Assembly (NCBI GenBank): GCA_016718875.1
Contig: JADKBL010000041.1
Span: 1-43,874, forward strand
Direction of reading: 5' to 3'
Source: Bacteroidota bacterium
GTDB taxonomy: Bacteria > Bacteroidota > Bacteroidia > Bacteroidales > VadinHA17
DNA length: 43,874 bases
In this document: in pieces, positions 15,986 to 23,070 of the stretch
Layout of the letters: each line of letters starts with the position of its first letter
How positions within the stretch are numbered: position 1 is the first letter of the stretch
Notes under the pieces: model-generated
Database searches by the model: none
The model's input: only the letters and a program-made list of their open reading frames with translations
Told to the model about the DNA's origin: nothing
Translations under genes and position numbers: made by a program

Positions 15986-16342
15986 ATGGAAGAGAAAAGG
16001 ATATTAACAGAAACAGAAAGAAACTGGTCAATGCTGTGTCACTTGTCAGCTTTTGCAGGTTTCTTTTTTCCCTTTGGAGGTATTATCGGGCCGCTTATAT
16101 GCTGGTTAACCCGCAAGGACGAGTCAGAATGGGTTAATTTAAACGGGAGGAATGCGCTTAATTTTCAGCTTTCTATGTTGCTTTATATAGTTTTGGCTGT
16201 TCCATTGATATTCATAGTAATAGGAATTCCAATAATAGCCGTTTTGAGCATTCTGAAGGTTGTTTGTATAATTATGGCGAGCGTTAAAGCTCCAAAGGGT
16301 GAGCTTTTTAAATACCCGATTTCTATCCCTTTTATACAATAA
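15986..16342 (+). CDS. DUF4870 (Tic20-like) small membrane protein
   Basis: 118 residues with the DUF4870 pattern: NWSMLCHLSAFAGFFFPFGG, then PLICWLTRKDESEWVNLNGR and NALNFQLSM, followed by a long hydrophobic hairpin (LYIVLAVPLIFIVIGIPIIA) and a short last segment. The function of the family is not known; it resembles Tic20 in topology, with three or four membrane helices. It stands alone and is closed by a palindromic terminator. Confidence 0.88.
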   Translation: MEEKRILTETERNWSMLCHLSAFAGFFFPFGGIIGPLICWLTRKDESEWVNLNGRNALNFQLSMLLYIVLAVPLIFIVIGIPIIAVLSILKVVCIIMASVKAPKGELFKYPISIPFIQ

Positions 16343-16363
16343 ACATCTGATAGATTATTCTTT

Positions 16364-16397
16364 GCAGGGACATTCCATGGAATGTCCCTGCTTTTTT
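16364..16397. terminator. 28-bp CCATGG-centred palindrome with T run
   Basis: Perfect inverted repeat with half-site GCAGGGACATTCCA (16364-16377) and its complement (16378-16391), followed by six T. It can end the DUF4870 transcript. Its core GACATTCCATGGAATGTC is almost the same as the palindrome at 21883-21906, so it is also a member of a dispersed repeat family. Confidence 0.8.
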
Positions 16398-16464
16398 ATT
16401 ATAGATTATTTCATGATATACTTTTTTTTTACTAATTTTCCTTAAATTCTTAAAACTGACCACC

Positions 16465-17346
16465 ATGGGAAAAAATAAGGAAGTAGAAAAGGGAAAAAAC
16501 AAGGCTGATAAAAAGGCAGTAACATTAAATGATGAAAAACTTTATCATGATATTGAGGCTGAAAAGAAAAAGAAGCTCGACAAAGAAAAATATGAGAAGT
16601 TGTTGGGTGAGCAGGATATCGAGATGATAAAACTTCAGGAATGGGTTAAGGCTAACAAACTAAAAGTGGTGGTCATTTTTGAAGGAAGAGATGCTGCTGG
16701 CAAGGGAGGTGTTATAAAAACAATTTCAGGATGCATGAATCCCCGTATCTGCAGGGTCGTTGCTCTTGGCACACCTACTGAAAAGGAGAAGTCACAGTGG
16801 TATTTCCAGAGATATGTTCCTCATCTACCTGCCGGAGGAGAGATTGTTCTTTTCGACCGCAGCTGGTACAACAGAGCCGGTGTAGAGAAGGTGATGGGCT
16901 TCTGCACAAACGAGGAATATGAAGAGTTCCTCAGATCATGTCCTGAATTTGAAAAAATGCTTACACGTTCAGGCATAATTCTTATAAAATATTGGTTCTC
17001 AGTAAGTGACCATGAACAGGAAAAACGATTCCAGGACAGGATAACTGATCCTACTAAAAGGTGGAAGATCAGTCCTATGGATATCGAATCACGCGATAAA
17101 TGGGTAGAATATTCTATGGCCAAAGACAGGATGTTTGCATACACAGATACCAAAGTTTGTCCATGGCATGTTGTCCCGGCCGATGACAAGAAAAGAGCAA
17201 GGCTCAATTGTATTTCACATCTGCTTTCACTTATCCCTTATGAAGATCTTACTCCCAAACCTTTCAAACTCCCTCCTCTGAAACACAGTACGGCTTATGT
17301 AAGGCCACCGGTTACGGACCAGACTTTCGTACCACAGAAATATTAA
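16465..17346 (+). CDS. ppk2: polyphosphate kinase 2 family protein
   Basis: PPK2 enzymes move phosphate between polyphosphate and nucleotides. The 293-residue single-domain protein starts with a charged Lys-rich stretch (about 1-50). It then has Walker A GRDAAGKGG (residues 74-82), the lid region TEKEKSQWYFQRYVPHLPAG, and Walker B LFDRSWYNRAGVE at about residue 130. The one-domain size fits the classes that phosphorylate nucleoside mono- or diphosphates with polyphosphate; which nucleotide is used cannot be read here. ATG 16465 follows a very T-rich stretch. It appears monocistronic. Confidence 0.93.
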   Translation: MGKNKEVEKGKNKADKKAVTLNDEKLYHDIEAEKKKKLDKEKYEKLLGEQDIEMIKLQEWVKANKLKVVVIFEGRDAAGKGGVIKTISGCMNPRICRVVALGTPTEKEKSQWYFQRYVPHLPAGGEIVLFDRSWYNRAGVEKVMGFCTNEEYEEFLRSCPEFEKMLTRSGIILIKYWFSVSDHEQEKRFQDRITDPTKRWKISPMDIESRDKWVEYSMAKDRMFAYTDTKVCPWHVVPADDKKRARLNCISHLLSLIPYEDLTPKPFKLPPLKHSTAYVRPPVTDQTFVPQKY

Positions 17347-17424
17347 GAAGGCTTTTGAAGCTATAGAGGCTTTATAGGCTGTAGAGGCTCAATACCTTTA
17401 CAGCCTTTATTTCTTTTAAAGCCT
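17347..17424. repeat. imperfect GGCTnTA-rich hairpin repeat after ppk2
   Basis: Short units such as GAGGCTTTATAGGCTGTAGA on one arm and CCTTTACAGCCTTTAT on the other. GGCTGTAGAGG (17377-17387) pairs with CCTTTACAGCC (17395-17405) with one G-T pair, and AGGCTTTA-type outer units extend the stem. This looks like a small dispersed intergenic repeat. No clear T run follows. Confidence 0.5.
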
Positions 17425-17449
17425 TTATCGCCTTTACGCCCTGCCTTTA

Positions 17450-17479
17450 TTGCCACTAATCCCTTTTTTCTTACTTTTG
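17450..17479 (+). promoter_or_regulatory. Bacteroidetes-type promoter for hisS
   Basis: TTG 17450-17452, a 19-base spacer, TACTTTTG 17472-17479; 24 bases before the hisS start. It could also serve the downstream lyase gene. Confidence 0.65.
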
Positions 17480-17502
17480 TTTTTTGTCTTAATTAAATAA
17501 TT

Positions 17503-18885
17503 ATGTCCTCAAAACCGTCAATACCCAAGGGAACAAGGGATTTCTCAACAGAAGAGATGCAGAGGCGAGAGTATATCTTCGATACTGTCCGACAGGTATT
17601 CAGGCTTTACGGATACCAGCCCATTGAGACACCTGCAATGGAGAATCTTTCTTCACTCCTCGGTAAATATGGTGATGAAGGGGATAAACTGCTCTTCAGA
17701 ATACTTAACTCCGGAGATTATCTTTCAGGTGTAAATGATGAAGAACTGACAGGACGCGATTCCTCCAGAATGTCATCAAAGATTTGTGAAAAGGGACTCA
17801 GGTATGACCTCACGGTTCCATTTGCCCGTTACGTTGTTCAGCATCGTGATGAGATTGTTTTCCCATTCAAGCGATACCAGATTCAGCCTGTCTGGAGGGC
17901 TGACAGGCCACAGAAAGGAAGATATCGCGAATTTTTCCAGTGTGATGTTGATGTTATAGGAAGTGATTCACTTCTTAATGAATATGAACTTGTAAAAATT
18001 ATAGATGAAGTCTTCTCACGACTTAGAATTTCTGTAGTGATCAAGATTAATAACCGGAAGATATTGTCAGGGATCGCAGAATATCTGGGTGAAAGCAGCA
18101 GGATAACCGATATAACGGTTGCAATTGACAAGCTTGATAAAATAGGCACTGATGCAGTGAATGAAGAACTGAGAGCTAAGGGTTTATCTGATGATTCGGT
18201 TAAGAAGTTGCAGCCATTGCTTGCCCTTGAAGGAAGTACTCCAGAGAAGCTCTCTCAGCTGGAAAGAATATTGTCGGAATCAGCAACCGGACTGAAAGGT
18301 ATAGAGGAAATGAGAATTCTCTTTTCATATATCAGTAATGCCGGATTAAAAGGAAAAGTTGAACTGGATCTTACACTTGCCAGAGGTCTCAATTACTATA
18401 CCGGAGCCATTATTGAAGTTAAATCAGTTGATGTTGCTATAGGAAGTATCTGTGGAGGAGGACGTTATGATAATCTTACCGGAGTTTTCGGGATGGATGG
18501 AGTATCAGGTGTAGGAGTTTCATTCGGAGCCGACAGGATTTATGATGTGCTGAATCATCTCGGATTATTTAAGGAAATGGTTATGTCATCATCAGAGGTA
18601 CTGGTTATAAATTTTGGAAGTGCCGAGACCGCTTATTCCTTATCTGTTGTTGAGGAGCTTAGAAAATTGTCGGTAAATACCGAACTCTATCCTGATGCTG
18701 CCAAGCTTAAGAAACAGATGTCATATGCCGACTCAAAAAAAATTCCATGGATAATCATTGCCGGTGATGATGAAATAAAAAGTAATAGCCTGACAATTAA
18801 GAATATGTCTTTAGGTACACAGGAGAAAGTCTCGTTGGGAGATCTTCGTACATACGCTGAAAATAATTTCAGGAAATCAAAATAA
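17503..18885 (+). CDS. hisS: histidyl-tRNA synthetase
   Basis: Class II aminoacyl-tRNA synthetase charging tRNA-His. The 460 residues show the N-terminal PKGTRDFSTEEMQRREYIF, motif 1 region YGYQPIETPAMENLSSLLGK, motif 2 PVWRADRPQKGRYREFFQCD, the histidine-A loop ARGLNYYTGAIIEV and motif 3 GGGRYDNLTGVFG followed by GVGVSFGADRIYDVL. The C-terminal anticodon-binding domain starts at about 365 (EVLVINFGSAE). It lies 6 bases before the histidase-like gene; both handle histidine, but the pairing may be only transcriptional convenience. Confidence 0.97.
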   Translation: MSSKPSIPKGTRDFSTEEMQRREYIFDTVRQVFRLYGYQPIETPAMENLSSLLGKYGDEGDKLLFRILNSGDYLSGVNDEELTGRDSSRMSSKICEKGLRYDLTVPFARYVVQHRDEIVFPFKRYQIQPVWRADRPQKGRYREFFQCDVDVIGSDSLLNEYELVKIIDEVFSRLRISVVIKINNRKILSGIAEYLGESSRITDITVAIDKLDKIGTDAVNEELRAKGLSDDSVKKLQPLLALEGSTPEKLSQLERILSESATGLKGIEEMRILFSYISNAGLKGKVELDLTLARGLNYYTGAIIEVKSVDVAIGSICGGGRYDNLTGVFGMDGVSGVGVSFGADRIYDVLNHLGLFKEMVMSSSEVLVINFGSAETAYSLSVVEELRKLSVNTELYPDAAKLKKQMSYADSKKIPWIIIAGDDEIKSNSLTIKNMSLGTQEKVSLGDLRTYAENNFRKSK

Positions 18886-18891
18886 ATTTAC

Positions 18892-20409
18892 ATGAATTAT
18901 AAGATAACACCCGATGATGTTACTATCGGGAAACTTCTCGGTGTACTGAATAGCGGAGGGAAACTGACTCTTTCTACAGAATCAGTGACACTTATAAATA
19001 AGTGCAGAAATTTTCTTGATGACAAGCTTGAGAAAAGCACAGCTCCGATTTATGGGATAACAACCGGTTTTGGGTCACTATATAACAAAACCATAAGCAG
19101 GGATCAGCTTAACAAGCTTCAGGAGAACCTCGTTAAGTCACATGCCTGTGGCACCGGTCCTGAAGTTGCTGATGATATTGTTCAGCTTATGCTCTTGCTG
19201 AAGGTGATTGCTTTAAGCAAAGGTGTTTCAGGAGTGCAGGTTATCACAGTGCAGCGGCTTATAGATTTTTTTAACAAACGTATATCACCTGTGGTCTTTG
19301 AACAGGGATCACTTGGTGCATCCGGCGACCTTGCTCCTCTGGCACATATGATACTTCCTCTCCTTGGTGAGGGTCAAGTAAATTACAAGGGAAAACGCTA
19401 CTCTTCAGAAGCAATTCTTAAGAAATTCGGATGGTCTCCTATTGAGTTGCAGTCGAAGGAAGGACTGGCTCTTCTTAACGGTACCCAGTTTATGAGCGCC
19501 TATGGTGTTTATATAATTGCTCTTGCAGAGCGCTTGTCAGCTTTTTCAGATATTATATCTGCCATATCCCTTGAAGCTTATGACGGAAGGCCCGATCCTT
19601 TCTTTGAAAGTGTACATGCTATAAGACCCCACAAGGGACAAATTGAAACCGCTGATGCATTCAGGAAGATGCTGAAAGGAAGTCAGCTTATTTCACGGCA
19701 TAAACCTCATGTGCAGGATCCTTATTCATTCCGTTGTATCCCCCAGGTGCATGGTGCCAGTAAGGATGCTATTAGATATGCTAAGTCAGTTATTCATACA
19801 GAGATAAACTCCGTCACAGATAATCCGACAATTTTCCCTGATGAAGATCTTATTGTTTCTGGTGGAAACTTCCACGGTCAGCCTCTTGCTCTTGTGTTTG
19901 ATTACCTTGCAATTGCATTATCGGAACTGGGAAGTATTTCTGAGAGAAGGGTTTACCGTCTTATTTCCGGACAACGCAACCTGCCTGAGTTTCTTGTGGC
20001 AAATCCCGGCCTTAACAGTGGATTCATGATACCACAATATACTGCTGCTTCCATTGTAAGTCAGAACAAGCAGCTCAGTACACCAACATCGGTTGATTCC
20101 ATTCCTTCTTCAAATGAACAGGAGGATCACGTAAGTATGGGTGCCAACGGAGCTACACGACTGCTCCGGATTGCTGATAACCTTTGTAAGCTTCTTGCTA
20201 TAGAACTTTTTACTGCCGTTCAGGCTCTTGAATTCAGAAGACCTGTGAGATCATCTTATTATTTAGAGGAGATCGTTTCCGCCTACAGGAAAATTGTACC
20301 TTTTATTAAGGATGATAAGTTGATGTACACTGAAATAGCCCGTTCTGTGGAATTTATCAGAACTTTTGATTTTGTCGCTGTGCAGGACGGTTCTCCTGCA
20401 ACTCATTAA
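18892..20409 (+). CDS. hutH: histidine ammonia-lyase (aromatic amino acid lyase family)
   Basis: Probable histidase, removing ammonia from L-histidine to give urocanate. The 505 residues contain the Ala-Ser-Gly triad (143-145, GSLGASGDLAPLAHM) that forms the MIO cofactor, YGITTGFGSLYNKTI with the catalytic Tyr, the substrate-selectivity pair Ser-His in NLVKSHACGTG that is typical of histidases, and SIPSSNEQEDHVSMGANGA. The segment SIVSQNKQL has Gln where Pseudomonas histidase has the catalytic Glu. No other hut gene is present. It starts 6 bases after hisS, and its end overlaps 53 bases with the convergent Spy-like gene. Confidence 0.88.
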   Translation: MNYKITPDDVTIGKLLGVLNSGGKLTLSTESVTLINKCRNFLDDKLEKSTAPIYGITTGFGSLYNKTISRDQLNKLQENLVKSHACGTGPEVADDIVQLMLLLKVIALSKGVSGVQVITVQRLIDFFNKRISPVVFEQGSLGASGDLAPLAHMILPLLGEGQVNYKGKRYSSEAILKKFGWSPIELQSKEGLALLNGTQFMSAYGVYIIALAERLSAFSDIISAISLEAYDGRPDPFFESVHAIRPHKGQIETADAFRKMLKGSQLISRHKPHVQDPYSFRCIPQVHGASKDAIRYAKSVIHTEINSVTDNPTIFPDEDLIVSGGNFHGQPLALVFDYLAIALSELGSISERRVYRLISGQRNLPEFLVANPGLNSGFMIPQYTAASIVSQNKQLSTPTSVDSIPSSNEQEDHVSMGANGATRLLRIADNLCKLLAIELFTAVQALEFRRPVRSSYYLEEIVSAYRKIVPFIKDDKLMYTEIARSVEFIRTFDFVAVQDGSPATH

Positions 20410-20815
20410 GAAGCTGGGCTTTCCACTGGTTTTCAGCCTGGTAATACCTGATAACCTTGGCAGGTGATAGTAACTCCTTAAGTCTTTTGTGAAAATCCTG
20501 CGCCATTTCATTCTCCCTTGAAATAGTGGCAATAAGATTGTCTCCTATTTGAGTAAGCTCCTTTTCACTCAATGAACTCTCATTCTGATTGAAATCTCTT
20601 ACCATCATAACTCTCTCCCTCAACAGTTCTGTCTTCTTCTTCTGATAATCGTTGTAGGCAGGCCAGAACCTTTCAGCTTCTTCTGATGTGAGGTTGAGTT
20701 TTTTTGTAAAGAAGCCGACCCGGTATGCATCCAGTTTTTCGCGGTTTGCATTCTGGGCTTTTACTGATACTATTGCCAGTAGTAATAATAAAAATAGAAT
20801 TGATAGCTTTTTCAT
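20357..20815 (-). CDS. Spy/LTXXQ-like periplasmic protein
   Basis: 152 residues from the start at 20815 (MKKLSILFLLLLLAIVSVKA is a signal peptide). The longer open frame to 20866 runs into the upstream gene and is rejected. The mature protein is helical and charged: KLDAYRVGFFTKKLNLTSEEAE, a Phe-Trp-Pro turn, YNDYQKKKTELLRERVMMV and FHKRLKELLSPAKVIRYYQA. This fits the loose Spy/CpxP-like group of stress chaperones or metal sensors often encoded with ECF sigma factors in Bacteroidota. Third gene after the sigma factor and the anti-sigma-like gene; likely one transcript. Confidence 0.75.
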   Translation of the reverse strand: MKKLSILFLLLLLAIVSVKAQNANREKLDAYRVGFFTKKLNLTSEEAERFWPAYNDYQKKKTELLRERVMMVRDFNQNESSLSEKELTQIGDNLIATISRENEMAQDFHKRLKELLSPAKVIRYYQAENQWKAQLLNELQENRPAQRQNQKF

Positions 20816-20825
20816 GGTAATATTC

Positions 20826-21242
20826 TTATAATATTTCAATAATATCTTCTGTTTCAATATTTTCAAGCATCAGGTAATCAATTATTTCCGATTTTTTAAT
20901 TCCTGTTAATCCGTCTGACAGATCATGTTCCACCACGCTCTCTTCAATAGTATAAATATCTATATCATTTAAATATGGTACAGAAGTCGTTTCGGCAAGA
21001 GCAGGCTCCGAAACATTACTGCCAGTACTTATAAATCTGGCGGTAAAATAGCTGATTAAAACAAAACCGGTGAAGACTGCTGCATAAAGAAGGTACGGTC
21101 TTAACTTCCTGTAAGGACTAATCTTAACAGCCTGTTCAGTCTCTCCTGTAGTTGCCGAGAGGATTCTGCGGTTTACATCCTCAAAGTAGTTTTCAGGTAC
21201 CTTGAATGGATTTTTGCCTGGTATGTTCTCAATTCTCTTCAT
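20826..21242 (-). CDS. anti-sigma-like single-pass membrane protein
   Basis: 138 residues: a cytoplasmic N-terminal part (MKRIENIPGKNPFKVPENYF, EDVNRRIL), one membrane helix at about 47-69 (PYLLYAAVFTGFVLISYFTA), then an acidic tail (VVEHDLSDGLTG, ENIETEDIIEIL). It has no zinc motif of the ZAS type. The position directly after the ECF sigma factor and the one-helix topology suggest an anti-sigma factor; this is an inference from context. The gap to the Spy-like gene is 10 bases. Confidence 0.65.
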   Translation of the reverse strand: MKRIENIPGKNPFKVPENYFEDVNRRILSATTGETEQAVKISPYRKLRPYLLYAAVFTGFVLISYFTARFISTGSNVSEPALAETTSVPYLNDIDIYTIEESVVEHDLSDGLTGIKKSEIIDYLMLENIETEDIIEIL

Positions 21243-21275
21243 CTTGTTATTTAGATGTTTAAATATCCTTAAAGT

Positions 21276-21827
21276 TTAACTCTCCCCGAGCATTTTTTCA
21301 ATTTTTTTTACTGCATGATGGTATGAAGCCTTAAGTGCACCTTCAGATGTGTCAAGTACTTTTGACATATCTTCATAGGTCATCTCATCATAATATTTAA
21401 GGTTAAATACAATTCTTTGCTTTTCAGGAAGCTTAAGAATGGCATTCTGAAGTTTTACTTCTGCTTCATCCCCGTCAAACCAGGTACTTCCTTCATGACT
21501 GTTCTCAAAATAGCTTCCAAGGTCATCTATCGATACTGCATTGTTCTTCTTTCGTTTGTTGATTAGTGTGAGTGCTTCATTTGTTGCAATTGTATAAAGC
21601 CAGGTGTACAGTGCACTTTCATTGCGGAATTCGCTTATGCCTCTCCATGCATTTATAAAAGTATTCTGAAGTGCATCATCAGCATCTTCATGAAGTATAA
21701 CAAGACGGCGGATGTGCCAGTACAGTTTAGAACTGTACTTCTCAACCAGCAGCCGGAATCCCTTATTGGGGTCCCTCTTCAGTAATTCAGTTATGTTTGC
21801 GTCCGGATTAATATCAGTCTTCTTTAT
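21276..21827 (-). CDS. ECF RNA polymerase sigma factor without a standard start codon
   Basis: Clear ECF sigma factor: region 2 with KLYWHIRRLVI, DADDALQNTFINAWRG and SALYTWLYTIATNEA, and region 4 with LPEKQRIVFNLKYYDEMTY and EDMSKVLDTSEGALKASYHH. The frame is open from just after a TAA at about 21836, but contains no ATG, GTG or TTG before region 4. The best N-terminus is at 21827, where codon ATA precedes AAG AAG ACT and would give (M)KKTDINPDANITELLK, 183 residues, a normal length. ATT at 21812 is a second option. Either initiation is non-canonical, as in a few tightly controlled genes, or the ATA is a miscalled ATG. First gene of the - strand trio. Confidence 0.85.
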   Translation of the reverse strand: MKKTDINPDANITELLKRDPNKGFRLLVEKYSSKLYWHIRRLVILHEDADDALQNTFINAWRGISEFRNESALYTWLYTIATNEALTLINKRKKNNAVSIDDLGSYFENSHEGSTWFDGDEAEVKLQNAILKLPEKQRIVFNLKYYDEMTYEDMSKVLDTSEGALKASYHHAVKKIEKMLGES

Positions 21828-21882
21828 CTGTTAGATGGGAAAATCCTTAAAAGGTTTAAAGATAGGAAATGAAATTCTCAGC

Positions 21883-21906
21883 AGTGACATGCCATGGCAT
21901 GTCACT
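21883..21906. repeat. 24-bp CCATGG-centred perfect palindrome
   Basis: Half-site AGTGACATGCCA (21883-21894) and its exact complement (21895-21906). It lies between the divergent sigma and ychF genes and ends 2 bases before the -33 element of ychF, so it could be an operator. However, its core differs by one base per half from that of the palindrome at 16364-16391, which is terminator-like, so a dispersed repeat is as likely. Confidence 0.7.
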
Positions 21907-21908
21907 AC

Positions 21909-21938
21909 TTGAATTATCGCGGAATTATGGTAATTTTG
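21909..21938 (+). promoter_or_regulatory. Bacteroidetes-type promoter for ychF
   Basis: TTG 21909-21911, a 19-base spacer, TAATTTTG 21931-21938; 27 bases before the ychF start. Confidence 0.65.
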
Positions 21939-21965
21939 GACAATTATTAACTAATTGACTTTCGG

Positions 21966-23063
21966 ATGGCCTTACAGTGTGGAATCATAGGAATAACTAA
22001 TGTTGGAAAAACTACAATATTCAATTGCATCTCAAATACAAAGGGAGAAACCAATGCTTATGCATTCAGCGCCACCAAATCAAATATAGGTGTAGTTCAG
22101 GTGCCTGACCCGCGTCTTTATGAGCTTGAGAAACACCAGGTTACTGACAGGATAGTGCCAACGACAGTTGAAATTGTCGATATCCCCGGACTTGCTAAGG
22201 GTTCAAACAAAGGAGAAGGTGTCGGGAATAAATTTCTTGGGGATATAAGGAATACTGATGCTCTTATACACGTATTGAGATGTTTTGATGATGAATCACT
22301 TCCGCATATTGATGGATCGGTTGATCCCGTGCGCGACCTCGAGACAATTGACCTTGAACTGCAGGTTAAAGATCTGGAATCGGTTGAGAAAAAAATAGAG
22401 AGACTCGAAAGAGCTTCAAGGTCAGGCGATAAGGATGCCAAACATGGTGTTGAAGTTCTTAATCTGTTCAGGGATCATTTTGAAGGATTCAACAATGCAC
22501 GCACTTTATCTGTTAAAGAAGATGACAGGAAGTATGTTGATGATATTTTCCTTCTGACAATGAAGCCGGTAATCTATGTATGCAATGTTGATGAAAAATC
22601 GGCTATATCTGGTAATAAGCATGTTGAAAGGGTGAAAGAATTCCTTAAAGGGAAGGATGCAGAAGTACTTATAATTGCCGGAGCAATTGAAGCTGATATT
22701 GCAGAGCTTGAAAGTAAAGAGGACAGACTGGCATTCCTTAAGGATGCAGGCCTTACAGAACCAGGGGTAGATCAGCTTGTGAGAGCGGCATATAAAATGC
22801 TTAACCTTCAGACATTCTTTACAGTAGGTCCAATGGAGATAAGGGCATGGACAATAAAAACAGGTATGACGGCTCCTAAAGCTGCCGGAGTTATCCACAG
22901 CGATCTGGAACGCGGATTTATAAGGGCTGAAGTAATGAAGTACCACGATTTTGTTAATCTTGGCTCAGAACATGCCTGCAAGGAAGCCGGCAAATTTTAT
23001 ATTGAGGGTAAAAATTACATTGTTGATGACGGGGATATTCTTCATATAAGGTTCAACGTCTGA
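21966..23063 (+). CDS. ychF: ribosome-binding ATPase YchF (Obg family)
   Basis: 365 residues, the normal size. It shows the P loop GITNVGKTTIFNCIS (the N-terminal MALQCGIIG runs into it), the switch PTTVEIVDIPGLAKGSNKGE, GVGNKFLGDIRNTDALIHVLRCF-type sequence (read in pieces: GVGNKFLGDIRN, DALIHVLRCFDD) and the C-terminal TGS-like domain with LQTFFTVGPMEIRAWTIKTG, KAAGVIHSDLERGFIRAEVM and YIVDDGDILHIRFNV. In the family this ATPase associates with ribosomes and stress response. It is followed after 7 bases by the M14 peptidase gene. Confidence 0.97.
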   Translation: MALQCGIIGITNVGKTTIFNCISNTKGETNAYAFSATKSNIGVVQVPDPRLYELEKHQVTDRIVPTTVEIVDIPGLAKGSNKGEGVGNKFLGDIRNTDALIHVLRCFDDESLPHIDGSVDPVRDLETIDLELQVKDLESVEKKIERLERASRSGDKDAKHGVEVLNLFRDHFEGFNNARTLSVKEDDRKYVDDIFLLTMKPVIYVCNVDEKSAISGNKHVERVKEFLKGKDAEVLIIAGAIEADIAELESKEDRLAFLKDAGLTEPGVDQLVRAAYKMLNLQTFFTVGPMEIRAWTIKTGMTAPKAAGVIHSDLERGFIRAEVMKYHDFVNLGSEHACKEAGKFYIEGKNYIVDDGDILHIRFNV

Positions 23064-23070
23064 CATACAA

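Noticed and set aside
20813..20866. Longer N-terminus of the Spy-like protein
   Set aside because: The signal peptide starts at the inner ATG (20815), and the extension overlaps the end of the anti-sigma-like gene.
21883..21906. Palindrome as a certain ychF operator
   Set aside because: A near copy elsewhere works as a terminator-like repeat, so the position near the promoter may be accidental.
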